Source of the DNA: a virus
Direction: 5' to 3' (one strand)
Length of the DNA: 59,503 nucleotides
IMG/VR virus record: IMGVR_UViG_3300025430_000001
Span: 1 to 59,503 of that record
In this document: positions 22,333 through 30,759 of the stretch, in pieces
Numbering within the stretch: position 1 is the stretch's first letter
Layout: every line of letters begins with the position of its first letter
Made by a program: the position numbers and the translations under genes
The notes under the pieces: model-generated
Seen by the model: the letters and a program-made list of their open reading frames with translations, nothing else
The model's database searches: none
What the model was told of the DNA's origin: nothing

Positions 22333-22603
22333 TCGTTTCCCGAAGCACTTCGACCATGCCTTGCGCTGCCGTGAGCAGAACCTTCCCGACACTGCGGACT
22401 TCATCCACAAGATTGGGAAGGCTTCCGACGAATATAAACGGGCATTGGTGTTTTGCATTAATGTTATGGAAGAGTATAAATCAGACCTAACACGTCCGAA
22501 AAGTGCGCGGCCAAAGGGTGATCTTACGCCATTCATGCTGGGTGCCTTGGACAAAGCCCGTGAGACTTTGAGGGATTATGATCATGACGTGGTTCCAGAT
22601 TAG
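22319..22603 (+). CDS. Hypothetical protein (94 aa)
   Basis: MPRADRFPKHFDHALRCREQ... with DEYKRALVFCINVMEEYKSD. Helical and basic; no family. Overlaps both neighbours, consistent with the operon. Confidence 0.72.
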   Translation: MPRADRFPKHFDHALRCREQNLPDTADFIHKIGKASDEYKRALVFCINVMEEYKSDLTRPKSARPKGDLTPFMLGALDKARETLRDYDHDVVPD

Positions 22604-22778
22604 AGGCGAACGCCGCGACTTTATGCGCCAGCCATCTATCATTATCGACAACGATATGACAAAAGAAGAAGCAGATCGTATGTTGATCGAGTTGAAATCC
22701 GAGATGCCCCTTTGGGACTTCTTTATGGAAGAGCAGGAATTCGTAGATGGAAAAATACAAGAGGGTCTTCGTACCTAA
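22584..22778 (+). CDS. Small hypothetical protein (64 aa)
   Basis: MTWFQIRGERRDFMRQPSII then MTKEEADRMLIELKSEMPLW. The start could also be 22578, two codons earlier. The IIIDNDMTKEEAD segment is like short phage proteins of unknown role. Confidence 0.68.
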   Translation: MTWFQIRGERRDFMRQPSIIIDNDMTKEEADRMLIELKSEMPLWDFFMEEQEFVDGKIQEGLRT

Positions 22779-23088
22779 CCCAAGCTTTCGGTTTGACCCA
22801 ACCGAGCTAAATACCCTCGCCGAATCGGTCGTCTATGTCAGCGACCTTCCCATGTTTGACAACCTGATTGGCGATGAAAACATTCATCGCTTCGAACACA
22901 AGGTTGCAGAACGGATGACCGACTTCGACCCGGCAGCCGATATCATCGCCTACTACGGCGACAGCATGATCTTTGCCATTATGGTGATGTACCTATGCGA
23001 CAACCACGATGGGTTCGACGTGGCGCGGTATTCGTCGAAGCTCGGCGGGTACGTCATCCGCGAACTGGCCTACGATAAATTCGTGTAA
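22747..23088 (+). CDS. Last gene of the rightward operon (113 aa)
   Basis: MEKYKRVFVPNPSFRFDPTE... containing YGDSMIFAIMVMYLCDNHDG and DVARYSSKLGGYVIRELAYD, a conserved-looking core seen in other phage early regions. Function unknown. The bidirectional terminator begins right after its stop. Confidence 0.78.
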   Translation: MEKYKRVFVPNPSFRFDPTELNTLAESVVYVSDLPMFDNLIGDENIHRFEHKVAERMTDFDPAADIIAYYGDSMIFAIMVMYLCDNHDGFDVARYSSKLGGYVIRELAYDKFV

Positions 23089-23123
23089 TAAAAAAGCCCG
23101 GCTTGCACCGGGCTTCTTTTTTA
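23089..23123. terminator. Bidirectional rho-independent terminator
   Basis: AGCCCGG (23095-23101) pairs with CCGGGCT (23108-23114) around a 6-nt loop, with A-rich flanks giving T runs on both strands. It ends both the rightward early operon and the leftward late operon, where they converge. Confidence 0.93.
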
Positions 23124-23291
23124 TTCTGCGACCTGTGCCGCTGTCGTTGCCGCCTCGACTTGCGGCTTGGCCTGCGAATGAAGCATCGCGATCACTTCTG
23201 AAACCTCTTCATAGGCACCCTTCGCAAGGTGCTTTAGGATGGCATTGACGTGCGCCACGGTGAGCTTCAGTTCTACTTCTAAATTGTCCAT
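23121..23291 (-). CDS. MDNLE-family small protein, copy 2 (56 aa)
   Basis: MDNLEVELKLTVAHVNAILK then HLAKGAYEEVSEVIAMLHSQ and AKPQVEAA. It is a clear paralogue of the 63-aa protein at 34400-34591. Its ATG overlaps the stop of the ejection protein as TAATG, and its stop lies in the flank of the terminator. Last gene of the late operon. Function unknown; the fold is probably a helical pair. Confidence 0.8.
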   Translation of the reverse strand: MDNLEVELKLTVAHVNAILKHLAKGAYEEVSEVIAMLHSQAKPQVEAATTAAQVAE

Positions 23292-25603
23292 TAGATACCC
23301 CTGTTTGCGATTTCCAGCGCCTTGGCGATGGTTGTATCATCCACGTTAAGCAGTGGCTTCGTGCCCTTGCCCTCGTCCTTCTTAATACGATCCACCATGG
23401 CAATCAACTGGTCAGCCTTGGCTTTTGCAGCGCCAGTTGTTCGACCGCCACTCTTGCGCCCAATGCGACCGCCAGAGGCCTGACCACTGGAAAATAAATA
23501 TGGTGGAACCTGCTGTAAGCCCTTCATAATGGCATATTGACCACCAGCCTTTACAGCTCCTGCTCCCAATGGATTAATGGCTTGCGCCCCAATGAGGGGT
23601 GCGCTTTTTTGAAGGGCTTGACCCACAATCTTTTGACCAGTCGTTGGTGTGTATTTTGACAATGGCTTGGCAATGTTACGGGCACTTAAATTGCCCAAAA
23701 CACTGGCCGCACCGGCTGTCCCAAGCGTCTTTATTGGAAGGCCGCCAAGGATCAATGATTCGGCAGCACCGGCACCCAATTCGCCTAAAAGGCCTTTTTT
23801 ATTACCAAGGCCTCCGCTTGATTTTTTTGCCAATTCGTCGATGTGATTGCCGACAACATTATTGCCGCTAGGCAAATTGCCAAAGGTTTCTACCTTGTTT
23901 AAAGTTTGGCGAAGATCATTCGATGCTCCACCACCAAACAGCAAACTTTTCCCTTGAGGATGAAGGTCTGTGCCGTATTTTCTGCTTAAATTGTTGAATG
24001 AAAAATTGCCATTTGGGGCAATATTTTTTGCAACATATGTCTGTCCGACCTTATCCCATGTGGACGGATCGTACTTGCTCAGTACGTTTTGCAGGTTTGC
24101 AGCATCGGTAAAGTTTGGCCCAGATGTGTTTTTTAAGGCTGCAGATTCGATGCCTTTATAAATTTGGTCACCGGTTTTTGCTCTAGCACCATTGACGTCT
24201 GGATTGCCAGTTATGCGAAGTACGCTTGACCGCAGCTTGTAGAGGTCGGCTGCATCGGCGTTTGCAGCGTTAAAAGCCGCAGTCCCCTCTTCGCCACCGA
24301 GAGAGCCTGCCGCGCCGCGCATGTCTTCTGTTACAGAACCATATAGCCTCTTAAGGATGCTTTCATCCAAATTTTGGCCGCTTGGTCCTCGATTAAAGTC
24401 AATGCCCTTTGCAATGAACCTGCGAAGATTATGCATGTCTTCAAATGACAGGCCGTTTGGAACCGATTCGGCCTTAGCAATAATTGCCAATGTAGGCTCT
24501 ACATCGGAAATTGCAGCCATCGATGAATTGCGGACTGCATCAGCAGCAGCCTGCATATTCGTCATATTAAACCTAGCTGGATTTGATCTAAATTCTTCAA
24601 CTGGCTTAAAAGCATTGTTTAAAGCAGATTCAAAGCCATGTGGGCTTTGGTCGTCCTTTGCCCAGTTTCCAATGGTATTTCGGATTGCTTCGCCTGTGTC
24701 ATTGGTGTTTGCATCGCCAGCGATATCCGCAAGCTTCCCGCCAATTTCGTTTACAGTCTTGTTTGAAGCGTTTGCCATAGAGCTACGCAAGTCAAGATTT
24801 GAAGCAAATGCAGATGGGTTGCTATCAGACGCAACGAATGCCGGAACACTAAAGCCCACATCATCGCCGATTGCACCTGCGATATGACCCTTTGAAATGC
24901 CATTATTAAGCGCCTGTGAGACCTGATCGGAAAATTCAGGTGCGATCTTAGCCCCGAGTGCGCCAATGCCCTTGCCTGCCGCTCCTAGAAGCATAGGGGC
25001 CACTTTTGCCCCTGCTGCCCCTGCGATGGCACCGCTAACCTTATCACCCAGCGTATCGCCTTCTGAAGAACCGTAAACAGCACCTTGGGCAAGTGGATTT
25101 TCCAATACGCTTGCGGCCTCGCCAGCCAGACCAGCCCCACCAGTTAGGGAGCGTAGGCCTGCACCAGCTAAACTTCCAATGTTGCCAGACTCTGCCAATA
25201 AGCCAGCACCGCCTGCTGCGGCGGCCTCCTCTGGGCCAGCAAGGACAGCGTTAGCAGCAGCCGGGATTGCCGCAGCAGCCATGCCTGTTCCATAAAGCCA
25301 TGGGTGTTGATTCCAAGCTTCCTCATTGGATGATTTTTGTTTGGCAAGCTCGTTCAGGTATTCTGGGTCATTGCTACCGGGCATGTGCCCCGACTCTATG
25401 GCTGCAATTAGTTGCGGAGAATACCCAAGCGCGAAAGCATTCGCCGCGCCGCGCCCGAATGATTCCAAGCTCCCAACATCAGGCTTTGCCTTTTGGGTTG
25501 GCTTAAAGTCAGCTCCAACTTCGCCGACAGGTTTAAAGCCTGTGGCCTCCTCATCAGCAGGGCCAATGGGGTTAAAATCATGCAGAACCTCAGGATCAGC
25601 CAT
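23291..25603 (-). CDS. DNA ejection (internal virion) protein, 770 aa
   Basis: MADPEVLHDFNPIGPADEEA..., Ala/Gly-rich hydrophobic stretches at about residues 110-200 (GMAAAAIPAAANAVLAGPEE) and long helices, the composition of podovirus proteins that enter the cell with the DNA and may form a membrane conduit. Near the end are ASGGRIGRKSGGRTTGAAK and then ADQLIAMVDRIKKDEGKG and PLLNVDDTTIAKALEIANR, a C-terminal module that I associate with alphaproteobacterial phage/prophage transfer proteins. ATG 25603 by TAATG overlap. Confidence 0.78.
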   Translation of the reverse strand: MADPEVLHDFNPIGPADEEATGFKPVGEVGADFKPTQKAKPDVGSLESFGRGAANAFALGYSPQLIAAIESGHMPGSNDPEYLNELAKQKSSNEEAWNQHPWLYGTGMAAAAIPAAANAVLAGPEEAAAAGGAGLLAESGNIGSLAGAGLRSLTGGAGLAGEAASVLENPLAQGAVYGSSEGDTLGDKVSGAIAGAAGAKVAPMLLGAAGKGIGALGAKIAPEFSDQVSQALNNGISKGHIAGAIGDDVGFSVPAFVASDSNPSAFASNLDLRSSMANASNKTVNEIGGKLADIAGDANTNDTGEAIRNTIGNWAKDDQSPHGFESALNNAFKPVEEFRSNPARFNMTNMQAAADAVRNSSMAAISDVEPTLAIIAKAESVPNGLSFEDMHNLRRFIAKGIDFNRGPSGQNLDESILKRLYGSVTEDMRGAAGSLGGEEGTAAFNAANADAADLYKLRSSVLRITGNPDVNGARAKTGDQIYKGIESAALKNTSGPNFTDAANLQNVLSKYDPSTWDKVGQTYVAKNIAPNGNFSFNNLSRKYGTDLHPQGKSLLFGGGASNDLRQTLNKVETFGNLPSGNNVVGNHIDELAKKSSGGLGNKKGLLGELGAGAAESLILGGLPIKTLGTAGAASVLGNLSARNIAKPLSKYTPTTGQKIVGQALQKSAPLIGAQAINPLGAGAVKAGGQYAIMKGLQQVPPYLFSSGQASGGRIGRKSGGRTTGAAKAKADQLIAMVDRIKKDEGKGTKPLLNVDDTTIAKALEIANRGI

Positions 25604-28600
25604 TATTGCACCTTTATGTACTTGGAGCCATCCCAACGGGCTTTATTGCCATTGGCGTCTTGGTAGACTTTACCCGCCTCTGGCGTGATATTTCCTGTCA
25701 TGCCAGCACCGGGCTTCATTGCAGCCTCAGTTTGGTTGACAAACTTTTCATAGTCGTTTTCAGGAGCCGACAAGAATTTATTTTGATATCCTTGGACATC
25801 ATAATTCTGCTCTTCGGGCTTGTAACCCATATTCATTTTGTCTTGATAATTGACCGATGCCTTTGCACGAGAAATAATATGATGGACAGCGCCGGGCTCC
25901 ATGTTTGGATTGGCAATTTGCCGCTGCAATGCTTCGAGTTCAGCCTTCGGCGCACCGGCAGGCAAGCCAGCCAATTGGGCCGTCATAAGAGATGCTGCAC
26001 CCTTCAGTGCGCTTTGATAGTTTGAAGCATCAGCATCATGAAGCGATGGGTAATTTCCTTGAGGATCAAGGGCCGTCATAAGCTGCTGGAATGATGCTCG
26101 TGCGGTGTCAGCACCAGACCTAAATTGGGAATAGACATTCTCCAAATCGGTCAGGTTTTGCTTAATGTTAGGTGCAGCCCGATTGAACGAGATCGCTTGA
26201 TTAACGAAGTCGCCAGATTGCGCCATACGTTGCCCAGCCAGTGTGGATTGTTGCCCAGCACTAATCGCACCGGGGGCGTTTACAGTTTCGCCAGCGACAT
26301 TCTGTGTCCTTTGATTGGCAACAATTTGATCAAGGTTATGCTGCGCTGATTCAACAGCACCCTTCATATAGAGTGACTGAATGCCTGCGTTTTTGGCAAT
26401 AAAGGCTCTAAGGTACCCTTGATCGTTCATGGCCGGAATATTTACGCCATTGCGGTTGATGCTAAGACTATTCATTTCTGGAATTGAATAGCTAAAGCCT
26501 TGCCCAGAAGGCTGCGCAGAACTCGTGTCTTGAATGCCTTCAGGCAATGCTCCCTTATACCCTGAAACCCGTGCGTATTCTTGCAGGGATACCGGAGGAA
26601 GGCCCGATGCAGAACGTGTGGCATTGTATTCGACAAGACCGCTTTGAAGCTGGTTGGCGACAGCAATGTTGCGGCTCTGTGCAATTGGCTGATCCAATTG
26701 GCGCTGCATCAAATTGTTTTGCACGTCTTCATAAGCCTTAGCGCCGCCACCAATGCCTTGAAGAATGGCAGCACCAAGATACCGGCTATTTGAGCCAGCC
26801 ATCGTACCAAGACCTGCCAAAAGCGGAATAAGGTACTGCTCACTGGTAAGCGCATCGCCGATACCCTTAAGCGGGGATGGCTTCTGCGCTGCACTATCTG
26901 GTGCTTGGAAGCCCGGCTGATCGCTAACTACTGCGGCTGGTGCGGCATTCGGCGCTGGACGATCCGCAAGGCCTGCCCATGTCGGGGAAAGCGCCGCCTT
27001 CATTTCTGGCGTAACACCGTTGCTTTGAAGGTCAGCATCCAGATCGCGTCCGGTACGCTTATTGTAATCTTGCGACGCAAGCTTAATTGCTGCTGCATCT
27101 TGATTTTTAGGGGTCATTGGCGCGTTGCCAGTTGTCCGATCCCATGTGTCCTTGACAAATTGGTAAGCGCCCGTAGCGGTGCTCGTGCCATCTGGCCCAA
27201 CAACTCCGGGATGTGGCGCATTAAGGTCAACTCGACCCTTGCCGCCATTTTGAATGTCGTATTGACCGCCGCTTTCTGGCTGCTTAATCGCAGAAAGTAA
27301 TGGCTTCCAATGCTGAGGAACCGCACTCGTGAAACCATCATTCGATGTGTCAAAACTATCATCTGCAGAAGCGACAACGCCACCTGCTGGAGCAGACCCA
27401 GCATCGCCACCATCAGCATGATGCTCACGACCGGCGACGCCGCCATCCTTCAGCGCAAGAGTAAAAGGCCCAAGTGATGAAAGGAAGCTGCCGATGCCAC
27501 TTGCTGCGGCTCCGACGCCAGAACCAATGGTAGAAGCCATCGTTCCGAGGCCAGAAATCTCGCCGGGGATAGCCGCAATCTTGCTAAGGTCACCCAACGT
27601 GCTTGATGGCTGCCCAGTAGGATTTTGAGCCGTCATAAGGCCATGCTGGCCTTTGTCTTTTTCGGTGTCCGAAACCACTTGCGACATTGGATCGTCGGTC
27701 TGGTAAGGCTCGACGCCGCCACCGTCTGCATAACCGACAACGCCGCCGTGGGCCTGCCCTTGTGGCAAATACTGCTTTAAAAGATCGCCAAAACCATACA
27801 TTCCGGTTGAAGGCTGCGCGGCAACTGCGGCCTGCGCTGGCGTATCCCCACTGGCCGGAACAGCGGCCTTGGCGGCTTGCGCAGGCTGACCAACGATGTC
27901 CTTGCGATATTCGTTTGCCTTTTTAATGGTATCGCCAATATTCATGGCACCCTGCACGTCACCCATAAGCGTGTCGCCCTGCTGCGCACGAGCAGGATTG
28001 GCAATGCCTAAATGAGCGACTGGGAGATTTGCCGCTGGAACAACGCCCTTGCCACCCGGCGTACCGGCTGGGGAGCCGCCATAAATTCCACTCTTTGTGA
28101 AGGGGGCATAGGACTGCTGCTGCGACGCCAGAATAGCCGATAGATCATATGGCGATACGACATCGCCGCCGTTAAAATAACCTTCTGCGGCATGCTGCGG
28201 GGATACGACACCACCCTCAGAGTTTGCGGCACCCCCAAACGCCCGATGCACCGGCTCCGAAGCTTGTTCATAATTAACGGTCTTAAAGCCATTCGATTCA
28301 CCAACTGCCTCTGGATGAACCTTTTCAACGTCCTGAGCCATATAACCGGTATGGGTCTGCTCAGTGTCATCTCCCTTGTACTTAAAGGTATAGATCGGCA
28401 GGCCGTTCTTGGCCGTGCCAACGCGCTTGATGTCTTCTTTAAGCCGTGCATCTGATGAGAACCATGACTGCGGTGCCGTCGTAGTCGTGGTCGAGCCAGA
28501 CAGAGCGCCGGTGCCTTCCGCGATGTTCGCGAGGAACTGCGATACTTGGAATGGATAGGCCTGCTGCTGCTGGAACTGATTGTACAGTGCCGACTGTCCA

Positions 28601-29259
28601 GCCTGCGTCGTTTGCTGACCAAGCGTACCCGCGCCAACCTGTGCCTGAGCTCCTTGAAGACCGGCAGTTTGAGCGGCACCAGCGAGATTTCCATACTGTT
28701 GAGCCAACGCACCCTGCTGACCAAGACCCGTCATATAATTTTGTGCCGCAGATTGATAGCCAGTATTAGCCATCTGACCAAGCGTTTGACCCATAGCAAG
28801 GTTCTGTTGGCCCATAAGAGCCGCCTGAGCCACATTGCCACGATCACCACCGAATGCGCCCTGCTGAATAGCACTTCCCTGTAGCTGCTGCTGCTGTTGT
28901 TGGTTCTGCTGGTTCATCATAGCAGCCGTCGAACCCATAGCATTCTGCAAGTAGGGGTTCATATAACCTTGGACATCCTGCTGATAATTTTGAGCATTAT
29001 AACCTTGGGAAGCTCCGGCTGTGCCAGCCATTGCAGCCTGATAACCGGGTTGAGCAGCATTAGCCTGTTGGTTGATATTGTTAATACCAGCCTGCTGCTG
29101 CTCGTTAAGAGGGGCAACAAACGCATTAGGATCAGTGCTATATTGCTGAAACGGCGTACTGGCTGTAGCTTGAGCTTGAGTATTGACAGCGTTGTACCGA
29201 GCCAATACCTCTGGTGGAATGGCTACGCTTGAAGTCGTTGTTCCAGTTTTACCACCCAT
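25603..29259 (-). CDS. Large ejection protein with S74-like and lysozyme-like domains (1218 aa)
   Basis: Residues 1-265 are Gln/Ala-rich with a poly-Gln run. Residues 268-334 (SSDARLKEDIKRVG, TGYMAQDVEKVHPEAVG, VNYEQAS) match the intramolecular chaperone/peptidase S74 pattern, normally found at the C-terminus of tail fibres. GG-containing segments follow (e.g. HADGGDAG). Residues 650-762 resemble a lysozyme/transglycosylase: AIKQPESGGQYD with candidate catalytic Glu 662, and GAYQFVKDTWDR. The rest is helical. It probably degrades peptidoglycan during DNA entry. The mid-protein S74-like module is odd and could release an N-terminal piece. Confidence 0.78.
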   Translation of the reverse strand: MGGKTGTTTSSVAIPPEVLARYNAVNTQAQATASTPFQQYSTDPNAFVAPLNEQQQAGINNINQQANAAQPGYQAAMAGTAGASQGYNAQNYQQDVQGYMNPYLQNAMGSTAAMMNQQNQQQQQQLQGSAIQQGAFGGDRGNVAQAALMGQQNLAMGQTLGQMANTGYQSAAQNYMTGLGQQGALAQQYGNLAGAAQTAGLQGAQAQVGAGTLGQQTTQAGQSALYNQFQQQQAYPFQVSQFLANIAEGTGALSGSTTTTTAPQSWFSSDARLKEDIKRVGTAKNGLPIYTFKYKGDDTEQTHTGYMAQDVEKVHPEAVGESNGFKTVNYEQASEPVHRAFGGAANSEGGVVSPQHAAEGYFNGGDVVSPYDLSAILASQQQSYAPFTKSGIYGGSPAGTPGGKGVVPAANLPVAHLGIANPARAQQGDTLMGDVQGAMNIGDTIKKANEYRKDIVGQPAQAAKAAVPASGDTPAQAAVAAQPSTGMYGFGDLLKQYLPQGQAHGGVVGYADGGGVEPYQTDDPMSQVVSDTEKDKGQHGLMTAQNPTGQPSSTLGDLSKIAAIPGEISGLGTMASTIGSGVGAAASGIGSFLSSLGPFTLALKDGGVAGREHHADGGDAGSAPAGGVVASADDSFDTSNDGFTSAVPQHWKPLLSAIKQPESGGQYDIQNGGKGRVDLNAPHPGVVGPDGTSTATGAYQFVKDTWDRTTGNAPMTPKNQDAAAIKLASQDYNKRTGRDLDADLQSNGVTPEMKAALSPTWAGLADRPAPNAAPAAVVSDQPGFQAPDSAAQKPSPLKGIGDALTSEQYLIPLLAGLGTMAGSNSRYLGAAILQGIGGGAKAYEDVQNNLMQRQLDQPIAQSRNIAVANQLQSGLVEYNATRSASGLPPVSLQEYARVSGYKGALPEGIQDTSSAQPSGQGFSYSIPEMNSLSINRNGVNIPAMNDQGYLRAFIAKNAGIQSLYMKGAVESAQHNLDQIVANQRTQNVAGETVNAPGAISAGQQSTLAGQRMAQSGDFVNQAISFNRAAPNIKQNLTDLENVYSQFRSGADTARASFQQLMTALDPQGNYPSLHDADASNYQSALKGAASLMTAQLAGLPAGAPKAELEALQRQIANPNMEPGAVHHIISRAKASVNYQDKMNMGYKPEEQNYDVQGYQNKFLSAPENDYEKFVNQTEAAMKPGAGMTGNITPEAGKVYQDANGNKARWDGSKYIKVQ

Positions 29260-29260
29260 A

Positions 29261-29737
29261 TCAGTGCTCCGTATGTCCGGTCTGGACGTTGTATAAGAAG
29301 AAAGCGCCAGCTGGTGGGCCGAATGAACGCTCGTATAGTTTTACTTTGGCTTCTGTGCGATGATTTGACAGAACGCCAATAATTAGTGGAAGGTTAAGGT
29401 CGTCAGCAACCTTCTTTGAAAAATCACAAAGGCGACGCGCCCTACCGCCCTTTGCGCTTCGGAACTCAGGATCGACAAAAATTGCCTTCTCTTCGAGCAT
29501 CCAAGCATCAGAATACCACATCTGCGTCATCCGTAAAAGGACTGCGCCTTCAATCTTTTCGCCCGGTTCGCCGATGATGCCGACCAGCCCCTGCCACAAA
29601 TAAAGAGCAGGCTTGATCATGCCTAGCATTTTCTGCGGGTTAACGTCCTTAATGCCATTTTCTTCCCACGCATCTAGCGCCAGCTTTAGCATGGCGGTTT
29701 CGTCGGCGGGTGTTCCTAATCTAATCGTTGGTTCCAT
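29261..29737 (-). CDS. GNAT-like acetyltransferase in virion region
   Basis: A 158-aa protein with the GNAT layout: IRLGTPADETAMLKLA at the start, EGAVLLRMTQMW and EKAIFVDPEFRSAKGGRARR (acetyl-CoA-binding loop), then LPLIIGVLSNHRTEAK and LYERSFGPPAGAFFLY. GNAT-like genes beside ejection proteins are common in podoviruses; the substrate is unknown. Confidence 0.8.
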   Translation of the reverse strand: MEPTIRLGTPADETAMLKLALDAWEENGIKDVNPQKMLGMIKPALYLWQGLVGIIGEPGEKIEGAVLLRMTQMWYSDAWMLEEKAIFVDPEFRSAKGGRARRLCDFSKKVADDLNLPLIIGVLSNHRTEAKVKLYERSFGPPAGAFFLYNVQTGHTEH

Positions 29738-29738
29738 T

Positions 29739-30404
29739 TTAATCTCTCTTTGGGCCGGGAAGTTTCTTCAATGTATCAATCGTTTTCTTGCGGTATCCGG
29801 TCACGAAGTGGTCGAGGATTTCGTGGCCATGGTCAATGTCCCCACCACCAATGCGGGTGACGTCGTCTGGTTCAATAACATATTCGCCACCGGCTGCAAC
29901 GATCTCGACCGGCGCTGTGCCACCCGACGCCAAATGAGAACCGTATGGGCCAGCGCTGCCTTTATACGGTGCGCCGGAAGCATTATACGGAGCTTTGGAG
30001 CCATTGTAGGGCGCATTGCCAGCCCCGTAGGGAGTGGCACCATGTTCCATGTATGGCTTTGACGAAAACATGCGCTTGGCGATCTTGAAGCCTGCCATCG
30101 TGTTGCCTTCGCCCATTGCGCCGATGATGTCGGCTGGGATCACGTAAGACCCCGACGGCACGTTCATTGGAAGGTGATCGGTGCGGCCAGCCACGGGGCT
30201 GTGGATCGGTCCCACATGCAACTGGTGCTTAGGTGCTCCCAGACCCAAGGCAATCTGCTCACCCATGCCACCACCAGCGAGACGCGAATGCCGAGCCGTA
30301 TTCAGCGCAGCGGCAACGGCCTGATCCTGCGGGTGCCCAGCGCTGATCATTTCGCCGATGTTGTGGCTGATTGTTTTCTGGGACTTGCCCTTCGATAGCG
30401 GCAT
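29739..30404 (-). CDS. Structural-type protein with APY repeats (221 aa)
   Basis: Starts MPLSKGKSQKTISHNIGEMI then GHPQDQAVAAALNTAR, a module common in phage late regions. Residues about 115-150 hold five APY/GPY-centred repeats. The C-terminal half (IVAAGGEYVIEPDDVTRIGG then HGHEILDHFVTGYRKKT) is also a recurring module in phages that lack an assigned role. Confidence 0.75.
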   Translation of the reverse strand: MPLSKGKSQKTISHNIGEMISAGHPQDQAVAAALNTARHSRLAGGGMGEQIALGLGAPKHQLHVGPIHSPVAGRTDHLPMNVPSGSYVIPADIIGAMGEGNTMAGFKIAKRMFSSKPYMEHGATPYGAGNAPYNGSKAPYNASGAPYKGSAGPYGSHLASGGTAPVEIVAAGGEYVIEPDDVTRIGGGDIDHGHEILDHFVTGYRKKTIDTLKKLPGPKRD

Positions 30405-30411
30405 AGCAACC

Positions 30412-30759
30412 TCAACTATAGGAGACGGCGACGATCATGCCGGAACCGGGGGTGATGACGATGCCTTTATTGACAGGCATATTGATGGTGTAGATGCCGA
30501 CGGTATTGGGAATGACGGCCAATCGAACACCGGTTACCGCCGTGGCAACCGAGTTGGCGTCATAGATGGTGCCGGTGGTTGTCCCGGCCACGATAACGCT
30601 GACCTTAGCAACCCAGCCAATCGGCGTGGCAAAGTACGTCGCGGCGCTTATCTCGTAGGTGTTGATAGTACCGGCGAGATTTTGCGTCGTGTGATTCAGA
30701 GCGTTGATGCCTTGAACGCCGTTCTTTTGAGCAGTCAGAAAGTCGTCTGGTGACGCCAT
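30412..30759 (-). CDS. Small virion protein (115 aa)
   Basis: MASPDDFLTAQKNGVQGINA... NQNLAGT-like start and a beta-rich core with TGVRLAVIPNTVGIYTINMP and VITPGSGMIVAVSYS. Position after the nozzle protein suggests a tail or capsid accessory protein. TAATG start overlap. Confidence 0.75.
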   Translation of the reverse strand: MASPDDFLTAQKNGVQGINALNHTTQNLAGTINTYEISAATYFATPIGWVAKVSVIVAGTTTGTIYDANSVATAVTGVRLAVIPNTVGIYTINMPVNKGIVITPGSGMIVAVSYS

